A DNA stretch of 64,000 bases, taken from assembly GCA_041398825.1 (NCBI GenBank), contig JAWKTX010000013.1:62001-126000 (forward strand), written 5' to 3'. Under the pieces are notes generated by a model. The model was not told the origin of the DNA. It saw only the letters and a program-made list of their open reading frames with translations, and did not search any database. Below are positions 48,924-58,081 of this stretch, one piece after another. The position numbers and the translations under genes were made by a program. This stretch comes from Planctomycetaceae bacterium. Its GTDB lineage: Bacteria; Planctomycetota; Planctomycetia; Planctomycetales; Planctomycetaceae. The first letter of the stretch is position 1. Each line of letters starts with the position of its first letter.

Positions 48924-48965
48924 GCGGGAAGCTTGCGTCGGGTATGCTGGAAAGGACTCTTGTCG

Positions 48966-49853
48966 ATGGATCCGCATTTCTACGCCGAATTTGCTCAACG
49001 GATTGGGCATGGCGTAATTGAAGACAACGGACGCTACTGGTTCGAAGTCAGTTCCCGTGTCTGGATGTGTTGCCCGTTTGAAATGCGGCTCAACCCAGCC
49101 TCTGTGGATCCGTCGAAGATCATGGACAGTCGCGGTGTGATGGCTCGCTACTGCTGTGAACCCGAGAATGGCGTTCCCAGTTTTCGACATATTGTGAATC
49201 AGCGAGACTATGACCTGAAGACGCTGAACGCAAAAGCTCGCAACAAAACTCGCCAGGGACTTGAGTATTGTAAGTCGGGCCAGCTGGATGCGTCGGAGCT
49301 TCAGGATGCAGGAATCGAACTGCATGAAAAAACACTTCGACGTCAGGGACGCAGGATTCCTGATAACTTCGAGGCGTGGTGGCGCAATTACTTTGAAGCA
49401 GTGTCAAAATATCCCGCCGCGACACTTTGGGCCTCCTGGTACGAAGGCAGCCTTGCTGCGTTCCTCGTTTCATTTCGCATCGGGTCCGTTGAGAATATCA
49501 GCATCGTGCGGTCGGATGAGGAACTACTGAAATATAAGCCGAACAATGCCATGCTTTATACGTTTCTTCAGGACCGCATGAGCAATCCGGACATCTCAGA
49601 AGTCTGCATCGGACTTCAGTCGCTTCAGCCCGGAATGGATTCACTCGATCTGTTCAAGAGAGGCATGGGCTTCATTGAGGAGCCCATTGGACAGCGGATT
49701 GAACTGCGACCGACACTCCGAATGGCCATGCCTCAGGGAATCGCCCGACTTGCCGGGAAAGCGATGGGGCGATTCCGGAACGAACACGCGGCCCGTCTGG
49801 CGGGAGCTCTTGAGTGCTACGGAACGCAACCAGCCATCCGACGCTCAGCCTGA
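48966..49853 (+). CDS. GNAT/FemAB-like acyltransferase
   Basis: 295 residues from ATG 48966 with AAAGGA upstream. The sequence fits two linked GNAT-like folds as in FemAB-type proteins: YDLKTLNAKARNKTRQGLE, then AATLWASWYEGSLAAFLVSF, ENISIVRSDEELLKYKPNN and CIGLQSLQPGMDSLDLFKR. In this family such proteins transfer amino acids or acyl groups to sugars or peptidoglycan-like polymers. It follows the methyltransferase gene in the same direction and probably shares its mRNA. Substrate unknown. Confidence 0.65.
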   Translation: MDPHFYAEFAQRIGHGVIEDNGRYWFEVSSRVWMCCPFEMRLNPASVDPSKIMDSRGVMARYCCEPENGVPSFRHIVNQRDYDLKTLNAKARNKTRQGLEYCKSGQLDASELQDAGIELHEKTLRRQGRRIPDNFEAWWRNYFEAVSKYPAATLWASWYEGSLAAFLVSFRIGSVENISIVRSDEELLKYKPNNAMLYTFLQDRMSNPDISEVCIGLQSLQPGMDSLDLFKRGMGFIEEPIGQRIELRPTLRMAMPQGIARLAGKAMGRFRNEHAARLAGALECYGTQPAIRRSA

Positions 49854-50194
49854 ACAAGCTTCCACAGGACAGCCCCAGGGACAATCTATCGTCACGAGGT
49901 GCTCGTCGATGAACATACGGCGATATTCACACAAGGTCCTGGGATCAAATCAGACCTGACGCGCACTGGATGGTCTGGCAGCTTGTAGACGGTGTACTGC
50001 TTCCATACGGGCACGGTAAATCAGCGGCCGCACGCGAGGCGGCGAAAGCAGTTTCGCGGCAACAATCGCCAGAAAAGTCTGAAGCAATGATCGGTGGGGA
50101 GCATACGAGTCACTTGCGTGACATTCGGGGAATTCAACCATTGTTTGCAGGTTTCGCTGTCGCGGAACTGCCCGGAGATTCCGTTGTCCAAAGA

Positions 50195-50234
50195 AAAACG
50201 TCCCCGGTATTGGCGTTACTACCGGAGACGTTTT
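50195..50234 (-). terminator. Hairpin terminator-like structure
   Basis: AAAACGTC and CCGGTA arms pair with TACCGG and GACGTTTT around a 10-base loop, with one mismatch. Read on the minus strand it ends in a T tract, so it could terminate the exported-protein gene upstream on that strand, across repeat copy B. It may work in both directions. Confidence 0.45.
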
Positions 50235-50319
50235 CAATTCAGGTCATTTGCCGACCGAGCGGAAATTCACCTTTCATCGAAAGGTGATTTCTTACGTGAG
50301 GTTGACTTGCGTGAACAGC

Positions 50320-50412
50320 CTGTTGAAGAACGGGACTGGCTCGAGCAGGAGACCTGAGAACACGAAGGTTTACCGCCGTCCAGCGTGCCTGTCCCGGTTT
50401 TTCGACGGGCAG
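50320..50412 (+). repeat. Dispersed palindromic repeat, copy B (~93 bp)
   Basis: Same orientation and length as copy A at 32968. It shares the terminal inverted ends (CTGTTGAAGAACGGGAC ... GTCCCGGTTTTTCGAC) and the core GCTCGAGCAGGAGACC. It ends one base before the stop of the minus-strand gene. Confidence 0.75.
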
Positions 50413-50916
50413 CTAACCCCCTACGCTTTCAGTGAACTGAAATGCATCGAGTCGAAACAATCCACCCGGGACGGCCGCGGCACGACCTCTTGGCATTGGA
50501 AATCCATAAGCAATGACAATCCCGGAAGTAAGCTCACCAATATAGATCACGCCATTGGCAGGCTGCGCGCCAGCTCCTGATCGGAGCGACGCCTGTGTGG
50601 AAACAATCGCAAATTTGGGTTCCGGTGAAGCAATCGCCCCCTGAAAGTCGGCTGCTACGTTGTAGATGAAGTGATGGGTGAATGTGTTCGTCGAATTGTT
50701 GAACGCAGCGCCACGCAGTACACCGGTCAGATGGTTCAGGACAAAAACTGCTTCCGGATCACCGGGAGCGACGGGAACCGTCACCATTGAGAATTTGTCG
50801 TTACCATGAGCCACGGTGGCCTTCAGTGGCTGCTCTGAATTGAAGATCACGACTGCGCCCCCAACAACGATCAAGCTGAGGCACCAACAAACAAACCACT
50901 GAATCTTTGTTTTCAT
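50413..50916 (-). CDS. Exported protein of unknown function
   Basis: 168 residues. ATG 50916 has AAAGGA five bases upstream. A signal anchor or signal peptide (FVCWCLSLIVVGGAVVIF) is followed by a small beta-rich domain with FSMVTVPVAPGDPEAVFVLNHLTGVLRGAA and a Gly/Ala-rich C-terminus. I recall similar short exported proteins in planctomycetes but no function. It is divergent from cysE with a 220-base gap. Confidence 0.65.
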   Translation of the reverse strand: MKTKIQWFVCWCLSLIVVGGAVVIFNSEQPLKATVAHGNDKFSMVTVPVAPGDPEAVFVLNHLTGVLRGAAFNNSTNTFTHHFIYNVAADFQGAIASPEPKFAIVSTQASLRSGAGAQPANGVIYIGELTSGIVIAYGFPMPRGRAAAVPGGLFRLDAFQFTESVGG

Positions 50917-51136
50917 TATGGATCCTTTACTCCTGAGGAGACTTGGCGGAAGATTCACTTTTCCTGACGGGGCTATCATAAGCAGCGACCGACAGATCAG
51001 CCAGAATCTGCCTGACAAAACTGGCAGAGTCGGAAACGAAATCGCCCACCACGCCTCCGAATATCTCGCTGAAATCGATCTACAAAGTTTCATAATTTAC
51101 AAACAGCTTTCATTCCAGCAGCGCAAAGCTTATCTC

Positions 51137-51979
51137 ATGTTACCCTCAGCTTCTGTCTCCGAATCTTCCTCATCCCCCCATTGTGTCGGTGGAGCGGATG
51201 CCCGTATCTGGAAAAACATCCGTGACGCCGCTGAGGAAAACGTTGCAAATGAACCGATGCTTGCCAGTTTCTTGCACGCGACAATCCTCAATCACGATCG
51301 TTTTGAAGACGCTGTCAGCTACCATCTCGCTGGAAAACTTGCCTCCAGCACATTATCCGCGATGCAGTTGAGGGAAGTTATTCAGCAGGCGATGGAAGCC
51401 GATCCATCAATCGCGGCAGCGGTCTGCTGCGATATTCAGGCCGTGCAGGACCGGGATCCGGCGGTCAGTTGTTGTCTCGTGCCGCTTCTTTATCTCAAGG
51501 GTGTCCATGCACTGGCCAGTCATCGAGTTGGTCACTGGTTATGGAGCTGCGGACGCAGGCTGCTTGCTCTGCACCTGCAAAATCGAATTTCTGAGGTCTT
51601 CGGCGTTGATATTCATCCCGCCGCAAGAATCGGTCGAGGCATCCTGATGGATCACGCGACGTCAATCGTTGTGGGAGAAACCGCCGTGATTGAAGATGAT
51701 GTGTCTCTGCTGCACGAGGTTACGCTGGGCGGGACCGGTAAGCAAACCGGCGATCGTCACCCAAAGGTTCGACGCGGCGTCCTGATAGGGGCGGGAGCTA
51801 AGATCCTGGGCAACGTCGAAATCGGAGAAGGGGCGAAAGTCGGTGCCGGCAGCGTTGTACTGAAAAATGTCGCACCGCACTGCACCGTAGCCGGCGTGCC
51901 GGCGGTGACCGTCGGCAGGCCCTGTTCGGAATCACCAGCACTTGATATGGACCAGGAGTTCACCGGTGAGGGGATCTGA
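51137..51979 (+). CDS. cysE: Serine O-acetyltransferase
   Basis: 280 residues from ATG 51137. CysE acetylates serine with acetyl-CoA, the first step of cysteine synthesis. The helical N-terminal SATase domain runs through YLKGVHALASHRVGHWLW. The left-handed beta-helix has IHPAARIGRGILMDHATSIV, ETAVIEDDVSLLHEVTLGGTG, GAGAKILGNVEIGEGAKVGAGSVVL and VAGVPAV. His and Asp in DHAT and HPKV are the usual catalytic pair. The N-terminal extension is typical of the longer bacterial form. No cysK is adjacent. Confidence 0.93.
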   Translation: MLPSASVSESSSSPHCVGGADARIWKNIRDAAEENVANEPMLASFLHATILNHDRFEDAVSYHLAGKLASSTLSAMQLREVIQQAMEADPSIAAAVCCDIQAVQDRDPAVSCCLVPLLYLKGVHALASHRVGHWLWSCGRRLLALHLQNRISEVFGVDIHPAARIGRGILMDHATSIVVGETAVIEDDVSLLHEVTLGGTGKQTGDRHPKVRRGVLIGAGAKILGNVEIGEGAKVGAGSVVLKNVAPHCTVAGVPAVTVGRPCSESPALDMDQEFTGEGI

Positions 51980-52016
51980 ATCGGTTGATGCGAAAGGCAC
52001 GCATGATCGAGGTCAG

Positions 52017-52056
52017 CAGGTTCATCACAACGCAGACAGGTTCATCACAACGCAGT
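52017..52056. repeat. Tandem 20-bp duplication
   Basis: Two copies of CAGGTTCATCACAACGCAG plus one variable base, after cysE. Nearly perfect. Confidence 0.8.
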
Positions 52057-52075
52057 ATAGCGGCGTCATCTCACG

Positions 52076-52309
52076 TCAAAGGATCGCGTAGATCACGATC
52101 TGGATGGCCAGGGCCAAACACGCGCCGAACTTCAGATTCTCGTCCCATCGCTTTGCGCCACCGGGTGGAGAAACTTCTGACGTCGGCAAACGCAGGACCC
52201 AGACAAGAAGGATGATCAGACTACCCACGAACAAAGCGCGAACGGCCGGTAATGGCACGGCCTGCAGCAACTGTCGCAGCCACTCGCCCAGTTGATGTAC
52301 AGGAGTCAT
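52076..52309 (-). CDS. Small membrane protein coupled to the symporter
   Basis: 77 residues with two predicted transmembrane segments (AVRALFVGSLIILLVWVL and FGACLALAIQIVIYAIL) and a short positively charged loop between. The ATG overlaps the symporter stop as ATGA and has GGAGGT upstream, so translation is coupled. It may be an accessory subunit of the transporter, as small proteins accompany some symporters. No family recognised. Confidence 0.75.
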   Translation of the reverse strand: MTPVHQLGEWLRQLLQAVPLPAVRALFVGSLIILLVWVLRLPTSEVSPPGGAKRWDENLKFGACLALAIQIVIYAIL

Positions 52310-54000
52310 GTCGCACCTCCATCCCTCTGTTGCGAGACCTTTGACGGTACGTTGTCGCTGTTTCTGGTGAGATTGCTCAGGACGAATTCAAGGTTCCCGG
52401 CCGTCGGCCTTGAATCCATCAGGCTGCCAATGACCAGAATGGCTGCCGTGATCAGAAACGCCCAGATTGAGAAATACAGAAATGGCTCAGAGACTCGGAA
52501 CAGCGGTTCCCAGCCGAGAGATTCGAAGACAGCTGGCTGATTGAACGTGTACAGAGAAACTGCCGTCCCGATCCCGCAGATTAAAGCGGCCAGAGCGGCT
52601 CGCCCGGTCGCTCGCTTCCACAAGATGCCGATCAACAGCACCGCAAATGCCGGCCCCTGGAAGAAGGCCATCAGTGTCTGGAAGATGGCGTAGATTCCGG
52701 ACTCTTCATTCATCCAGGTCAGCAAATACGAAAACAGCAAAGCCCAGCCGACCAATGCAACGGTGGTGAGACGGCCAACTTTCAGTAGCTTTTCGTCAGT
52801 GACCGCCGGATCAATAAACCGCTTGTAGAAATCATTGGAAACGATTGTCGCCGCAGAATTCAGATAAGAATCAATACTGGACATTAATGCGGCCAGAAAT
52901 GCGGCAACAAAAAGGCCACGCAATCCGGCGGGCAGAAGAAGACCAACCAGGCTCGGGATCGCCGCATCTCCGTCTTTCAGGTCGGGCAGCAACGCAACCG
53001 CAATCAATCCCGGGACGGCCACAATCAACGGGATGATATTCTTCAGCAAGGCTCCCCAGATGTACGAGGCCTTCGCTTCAAACTCGCTTCTCGCTCCCAG
53101 CGATCGCTGCACGATGGCCTGATTTCCAATCCAGTACGCAGGACTCAGTATGAGCGCCAGTCCAAAATAAATACCGGGCCACGGAAAGGGTGATTTGGTA
53201 TCGGCTGGAAGAATCAATGCCATCTGCTCGCCATTTTTCTCGCTGGTCCGGCTCAATGCCGATTCCAATTGGCGACCACCGGCAGCTGATTGATCGACGT
53301 CATCAGAATTCTGCTGTTGGGTGGCAACAGCCCTGGAATTCGCTTCCGCCAGACGGGATCGCAGTTCACGAATTCCACCGACTTCAATCAGTCCCAGTAC
53401 GAGAACCAGAAGGCAGCCGGCGATCATCACAAAGCACTGGATCATGTCTGTATAGACGACTGCCGCGAGTCCGCCGACAATTGTGTAGCCGCCGACCAGT
53501 ACCGCGGTGACAAGGATGCACACCAATGGATCCCAGCCGAATACGGCAGACATCATTTTTGCCGAAGCCAGCAGCATAATTCCCAGGTTGCAGGCCATGA
53601 AAATAAGCCAGCAGCTTGCCATCACGCATCGGACCCCTGCGTTGTAACGGCGTTCCAGAAACTCCGGCACCGTATACACGCCAGTCCGATAAAAGAACGG
53701 GATGAAGACAAACGCGCCGACGATCATGGCCGGTACACATCCGATCCATTCAAAATTAGCAACAGCAAGGCCATGACTGTAGGCTGCCCCGCCAACACCA
53801 ATAATGTCTGTCCCGCCAATATCGGTTGCCACCAGCGACATGCCGATTGCCCACCACGGCAATTGCCGACCTCCCAGAAAAAAGTCATTCCCGGTTTTCA
53901 TCCGCATCCCGATAATCACACCGATGGCAATTGTCCCAACAAGATACAGGGCAATAACGATGTAATCGGGAAGCGTCAGGATGTTGGTTGCGGCCAGCAT
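52306..54000 (-). CDS. Sodium:solute symporter (SSS family)
   Basis: 564 residues from ATG 54000 (a TTG one codon upstream is in frame). About 13 hydrophobic segments fit the SSS fold. The conserved first part reads DFFLGGRQLPWWAIGMSLVATDIGGTDIIG, and SFxAALMSSIDSYLNSAATIV (AAFLAALMSSIDSYLNSA) marks the TM8-like sodium-binding helix. A polar insert of about 50 residues (QQQNSDDVDQSAAGG) sits in one loop. Substrate is probably a sugar, amino acid or carboxylate; it cannot be chosen. The small gene downstream overlaps by 4 bases. Confidence 0.9.
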   Translation of the reverse strand: MLAATNILTLPDYIVIALYLVGTIAIGVIIGMRMKTGNDFFLGGRQLPWWAIGMSLVATDIGGTDIIGVGGAAYSHGLAVANFEWIGCVPAMIVGAFVFIPFFYRTGVYTVPEFLERRYNAGVRCVMASCWLIFMACNLGIMLLASAKMMSAVFGWDPLVCILVTAVLVGGYTIVGGLAAVVYTDMIQCFVMIAGCLLVLVLGLIEVGGIRELRSRLAEANSRAVATQQQNSDDVDQSAAGGRQLESALSRTSEKNGEQMALILPADTKSPFPWPGIYFGLALILSPAYWIGNQAIVQRSLGARSEFEAKASYIWGALLKNIIPLIVAVPGLIAVALLPDLKDGDAAIPSLVGLLLPAGLRGLFVAAFLAALMSSIDSYLNSAATIVSNDFYKRFIDPAVTDEKLLKVGRLTTVALVGWALLFSYLLTWMNEESGIYAIFQTLMAFFQGPAFAVLLIGILWKRATGRAALAALICGIGTAVSLYTFNQPAVFESLGWEPLFRVSEPFLYFSIWAFLITAAILVIGSLMDSRPTAGNLEFVLSNLTRNSDNVPSKVSQQRDGGAT

Positions 54001-54504
54001 CAACCGGGGACCCTATCAAAGCAAAAGACAGCCGAAGCGGGAGGCGTCAAGAAATCACAGAGCTCACGATAGCAAATTTGAATTGAACAACGAATCGTTC
54101 CGGGCAGACTTTACGGAACCTCTTTTCCTGTCGAAAAATGCTTTCCGATCTGTACCGCGTTGAGAATTCAGCCATCCTGACGAAAAGATGTCCTGTACCA
54201 TGAATGTTGATCAAAGATGCAATCGGACACGCTTTTGCAGCCGGAACGGAGAGTCGTGAATGTTCCTGCGAATCGCAGAATTGGTGGAGATGGCGTGGTC
54301 ATTGTCGGTTTGCCTCACGGTGCCAATTGTGGACGACGCTTGCGGTGCTCCCGGTTTGACGAGTCAGGCCGCCCGTTCTGCTGGTGCTCCGGCAACCCAG
54401 CCATAAGGTCTCCTGCTCGAGCCAGTCCCGTTCTTCAAAATGCTGTTAGGTTAGCGATAGGTGTAATTGGGGCATTTGAAGATGCATGGTGCTTCAGGCG
54501 GAAT
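54001..54504. other. Intergenic region with partial repeat
   Basis: About 500 bases between two minus-strand genes. It contains a 32-base inverted match to the palindromic repeat at 54407-54438 and the start of the symporter transcript. Open frames crossing the repeat lack recognisable sequence. Confidence 0.45.
54407..54438 (-). repeat. Partial copy C of the palindromic repeat
   Basis: 32 consecutive bases match the left arm of copy B exactly, in inverted orientation (complement of TTGAAGAACGGGACTGGCTC and the following GAGCAGGAGACC). The other arm differs, so it is either a truncated or a rearranged copy. Confidence 0.7.
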
Positions 54505-55485
54505 CTACTGCGGAAACGGATTGCCGGTGATCACTTCGTTTCCGTTGCGAGTTCCAAGGAACTGCAGAACGCCACCTTCAGGTCGAGAGTCCACTTCATC
54601 GGACAAAAATCGTACAGAACCATCACAGAGTGCGACAAACAATCCACCAGGATGGGCACTTGAAAAGCCGGTGAGTGATTGATTGAGCGGAGATTGAAAA
54701 CTCACGTCTGTGACGACGTCCGTTTCGAATCGATTGGATCCCGTGCCTGGCCAGATTCCCCAGCCGCTCATTCGGGACCGTTCACCAGCCATCAGTGTGT
54801 TGGAACTTCCATCCGAGATATCGCGCATTCGCACTGAGATATTCCAGCCAAAGATTCCATCCGGCGAACCCAGCATTGCTTCGGGCAATGACGCTGGTCC
54901 GGGCAGTTGTTTGTCCTCTTCAGTTTTCTTCCCGGGACGTCCCTGACGTAGTAAAGCCGCGTAGGTTGTGACTGCACCCGGCCAGTAGGCTTCCACACGA
55001 CCGTCTATCCATCGATTTGGGGCAATTGTGCCCAGGGAACCGGAATAGGAAGATGTGCCGTATCCACCTCTGTACGGATTGGTCTTTGGTGCGTCGGTGT
55101 CTGCGGGGCACAAGTAGACATTGACAGATTCCGTCAGCAAACCTTCCGGTTCTGTCATGGGATGATTCATTTCCAGTTTGCTGTAGAGTGGCGCTTGTTC
55201 GACGTAGGGCAGCAGTCGAGCCTGCCAGCCAAATCCACCCTCTGATTCGGCATCGCGGTAGCGACTGATCCAGCCAGGTGGGAATCCATTGTAAACGTCA
55301 TGGTAGTTGTGCATGGCGAGTGCAACAGACTTCAGATTGTTCTGACATTTTGTACGCAATGCTGCACTTCTTGCGTCCTGGATCGCAGGAAGGATCAGTG
55401 CCGAAAGAACAGAGAGGCAGCTGGCAACTGTCAACAACTCAATGACCGTAAAGCCCCGACTGTGGCGGTTCTGGCAATGTTTCAT
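54505..55485 (-). CDS. DUF1559 pilin-like protein
   Basis: 326 residues. The leader MKHCQNRHSRG precedes the prepilin helix FTVIELLTVASCLSVLSALI. LPAIQDARSAALRTKC and NNLKSVALAMHNYHDVYNGF follow, then the C-terminal block LFVALCDGSVRFLSDEVDSR. It is the last gene of the four-gene operon starting at 59131. Like other DUF1559 proteins it is probably cleaved by a prepilin peptidase; the partner machine may be the T2SS at 10882-25747. Function of the family is unknown. Confidence 0.88.
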   Translation of the reverse strand: MKHCQNRHSRGFTVIELLTVASCLSVLSALILPAIQDARSAALRTKCQNNLKSVALAMHNYHDVYNGFPPGWISRYRDAESEGGFGWQARLLPYVEQAPLYSKLEMNHPMTEPEGLLTESVNVYLCPADTDAPKTNPYRGGYGTSSYSGSLGTIAPNRWIDGRVEAYWPGAVTTYAALLRQGRPGKKTEEDKQLPGPASLPEAMLGSPDGIFGWNISVRMRDISDGSSNTLMAGERSRMSGWGIWPGTGSNRFETDVVTDVSFQSPLNQSLTGFSSAHPGGLFVALCDGSVRFLSDEVDSRPEGGVLQFLGTRNGNEVITGNPFPQ

Positions 55486-55521
55486 GAAAACTGTCCCAAG
55501 GAAAAATGAAAGCCGGTGGCA

Positions 55522-56985
55522 TCAGAGCCGGGGATAGCTGACCAGTCGCCATGACGATCCAACTCTCTCCAGGTTAAGACGGATGACTTTGCCGTCCAGC
55601 ACGCTGGTTTGTTGCAGCGACCCATCGGAATAGAACCGCCAGCAACCGCCAATTCGAGAAAATCGGATGATTCGTTCGGGGATTACGTATGGGTTTCCCG
55701 GAGGCCGAACGAATCGAAGTTCGTTCTCTGTGTAAGTCACGGCCGGTAGCGTGAATTCTGCGGTGTCACCATCAATCCGGGGTGTTTCAGTGCTCAGGCT
55801 TTTCAAATCCTGAAGCATGCGAACAACGAGTGCCGCATCTTTATCCGCCATCGCTGCGAAGTTCCGGTCCGGTCCATTGCGAAACATCGCGGAAAGGGCA
55901 TCGGGAGGAAACGCATTCAACATAAACTCTCGGACGTTGCCTTCTTCAAGGTCGCTAATCCACCTGTTAATCACGGCATTCACGTCGCCTTCATAACCGG
56001 GGCCTGCGTCCGATTCCCCACTGCCGGAATCGGCCGTCAATGTTGCCACCACTGCAGTTGCTCCAACATCGGCGACCTGAGCTTCTAAAGCATCGATGGC
56101 ATTCAGCAGGTTCTGACGCGGAATCTCCGGAAGTGGCTGGCTATTTGCTTCTGCCGCCTGAAGACTGCGAAGTTCATCGATGGGACCATAATGAATCAGA
56201 AACTCACGATCGTTTTCGCTGGTCAGTAAGTCTTTCATCTTTGCCAGTACCTGCCGAACATCAGCCGCTCCAGCCAGTTGTTCGGCGGTGAGCTGAGGAC
56301 TCGGCGGCGGAAGCACAGCCGGAGTTGTCACCAGGGAAGAATCGGACCCGGATCCAGCAGCAGAGGACGCAGGTTGGGCCGACAAATTTGATCCAGCCTC
56401 CAACCCCGGCTGGTTGGGGGATGCTGTCACGGCTTGATGAGCGGTTGAGTCAATCGCTGATGCTGCATCCGACGAGCCGGAAAAGAATACCCCTCCCAGC
56501 AAGCCACCGAGCAGCAGGCCGCCAACTCCGCACCCGGCTGCCAACAACCACTCTTTGCCACCCTGACTTTTTGCTGGTGTTTCTTCTGGTCTTGCACTTC
56601 TCGCGGATGCACGTTTGGCAGGAGGAAGACTGCGGGGGGCTTCGCTTCCACCATACGGATCGAACTCGTCGTCGTCCTGTCCGGGAAAGTCCTGATCGTC
56701 CGACCCGAAATTAAAAGCGTCGTCTTCCTCCTCGTACGCTTCGTCGAAGCTGCTCTTCGGAGTGGCTGATGGCACAGCCGGTTGCCGAGGCTTTGATTTC
56801 GGCGGCCTGCCGGCTATTGGTGCCGAAGGAGCAGTTGAAGCCGGCTTTGGTTTGCTGGCCGGGGCTGCCGCTGACGGAATCCGGATGGCCTGCTGGCACT
56901 TGGGGCATCTGACCTGTTTCCCGGCCAGCTCGTCGCGCACCGATAGTCGCGTTTGACAACTTTCGCACAGTACTTTGAACGGCAT
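55522..56985 (-). CDS. Zinc-ribbon membrane protein with a C-terminal beta domain
   Basis: 487 residues from ATG 56985 with CGGAG eight bases upstream. The N-terminus is a CxxC zinc ribbon (CESCQTRLSV, then VRCPKCQQAIRI), common in planctomycete anchored proteins. A Pro/Ser/Glu-rich linker leads to one transmembrane helix (EWLLAAGCGVGGLLLGGLLG). The periplasmic part ends in a domain with NAVINRWISDLEEGNVREFML, GCWRFYSDGSLQQ and SSWRLVSYPRL. This domain resembles the C-terminal part of the protein at 58082-59131 (see findings). It sits between two DUF1559 genes. Confidence 0.75.
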   Translation of the reverse strand: MPFKVLCESCQTRLSVRDELAGKQVRCPKCQQAIRIPSAAAPASKPKPASTAPSAPIAGRPPKSKPRQPAVPSATPKSSFDEAYEEEDDAFNFGSDDQDFPGQDDDEFDPYGGSEAPRSLPPAKRASARSARPEETPAKSQGGKEWLLAAGCGVGGLLLGGLLGGVFFSGSSDAASAIDSTAHQAVTASPNQPGLEAGSNLSAQPASSAAGSGSDSSLVTTPAVLPPPSPQLTAEQLAGAADVRQVLAKMKDLLTSENDREFLIHYGPIDELRSLQAAEANSQPLPEIPRQNLLNAIDALEAQVADVGATAVVATLTADSGSGESDAGPGYEGDVNAVINRWISDLEEGNVREFMLNAFPPDALSAMFRNGPDRNFAAMADKDAALVVRMLQDLKSLSTETPRIDGDTAEFTLPAVTYTENELRFVRPPGNPYVIPERIIRFSRIGGCWRFYSDGSLQQTSVLDGKVIRLNLERVGSSWRLVSYPRL

Positions 56986-57035
56986 CCGGCAAACTCCGCT
57001 GTTGGAATCAGGCTGCAATCACGATTTCGTATTTG

Positions 57036-57983
57036 TCAGAACTCTCCGACAACATTTCCGTCGTTTCGACTACAGAGATTCTGAAAGATGCCACGTGGCT
57101 CACTGGATTGCCCTGGTCTTATGAATTGCTGCTGTTGCGTGACAGGTATTGGGTTCAGATCGGCTCGCATGAACCGAACCGAACCATCACACAATGCAAA
57201 GTAAATGCCGCCTTCGTGTCGACTGGAAAAGCCCGTTTCACTACTGTTGAACGACGAGGCAGCACTGCCATCGGAAACGACGTCTGATTCGTGGAAGTTG
57301 GAGCGTGGGCCGGGCCAGATCCCCGCCTTGCTGATGACAGATTTTTCGCCAACCAGAATCGTGTTTGACGTTCCGTCGATGACATCTCGCAATCGAATCA
57401 TGCTGTTGACTCCGAAAATACCATCGGGCTTTGCAGGAGTTGGAACTGCGGCGACGCCTTCAAGTCCCGGCCACCTTGGAATTGGCTGCGACCCGAAATT
57501 GCCGGAGAAGTTGGAGAGTCCCCAGTCACCGCGAAGGGGATTCGTTGCGGAGTTGGGTTCTGCATCGCATCGAAAGACACTGATTTCTTTCTTCAACAGA
57601 ACGTCCTTCAGCTGTCGAGCTCCGCTGTCGCCGGGAGCCGTCTCGTAAACCGGATCGACGAGGTTAAGATTGTTATAAAGGGGAGCCTGCTCGACGAAAG
57701 GCAGGATACTCACCTGCCAGCCCGTTGACGGATGCCCCTGGCCCGTAGCATCGCGGCTGATCCAGCCAGGTGGAAAGGTGTTAAAAACATCGTGGTAATT
57801 ATGCATCGCAAGCGCAATCTGCTTCAGCTTGTTCCTGCAGTCCACATTTCGGGCGTCCTGGCGTGACTGCTGAAGAGCGGGCATTGCAATCGACAGGATG
57901 ATCGAGACTGTCGACGCGACAACCAGCGATTCGATCAGAGTAAAACCGCGAATTCGCGGTCTTGCCGCCGGATCTGCCTTCAT
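57036..57983 (-). CDS. DUF1559 pilin-like protein
   Basis: 315 residues from ATG 57983, with GGAG seven bases upstream; a longer 331-residue frame starts at 58031. The prepilin motif is RGFTLIESLVVASTVSIIL, followed by QQSRQDARNVDCRNKLKQIA and ALAMHNYHDVFNTF, then FALCDGSVRFMRADL and NDGNVVGEF at the end. Same family and length as the gene at 54505-55485; the two flank the zinc-ribbon gene. Confidence 0.88.
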   Translation of the reverse strand: MKADPAARPRIRGFTLIESLVVASTVSIILSIAMPALQQSRQDARNVDCRNKLKQIALAMHNYHDVFNTFPPGWISRDATGQGHPSTGWQVSILPFVEQAPLYNNLNLVDPVYETAPGDSGARQLKDVLLKKEISVFRCDAEPNSATNPLRGDWGLSNFSGNFGSQPIPRWPGLEGVAAVPTPAKPDGIFGVNSMIRLRDVIDGTSNTILVGEKSVISKAGIWPGPRSNFHESDVVSDGSAASSFNSSETGFSSRHEGGIYFALCDGSVRFMRADLNPIPVTQQQQFIRPGQSSEPRGIFQNLCSRNDGNVVGEF

Positions 57984-58081
57984 AAGGAGACTCCAATGGG
58001 TTTCAGGGGGACTTGTATTCGGCGCTCGCACAAATTTCGCTCCCGTTCGAACGTAAGTATTCCGTTTGCCGTTTTCAGTCT

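Larger units (their letters stand above)
49854..50412. other. Intergenic region with hairpin and palindromic repeat
   Basis: About 560 bases. It holds a long hairpin (50195-50234) and palindromic repeat copy B (50320-50412). The first 340 bases show no gene. Confidence 0.5.

Noticed and set aside
54217..54663. Plus-strand 148-codon frame
   Set aside because: It runs across the partial palindromic repeat and into the antisense of the DUF1559 gene.
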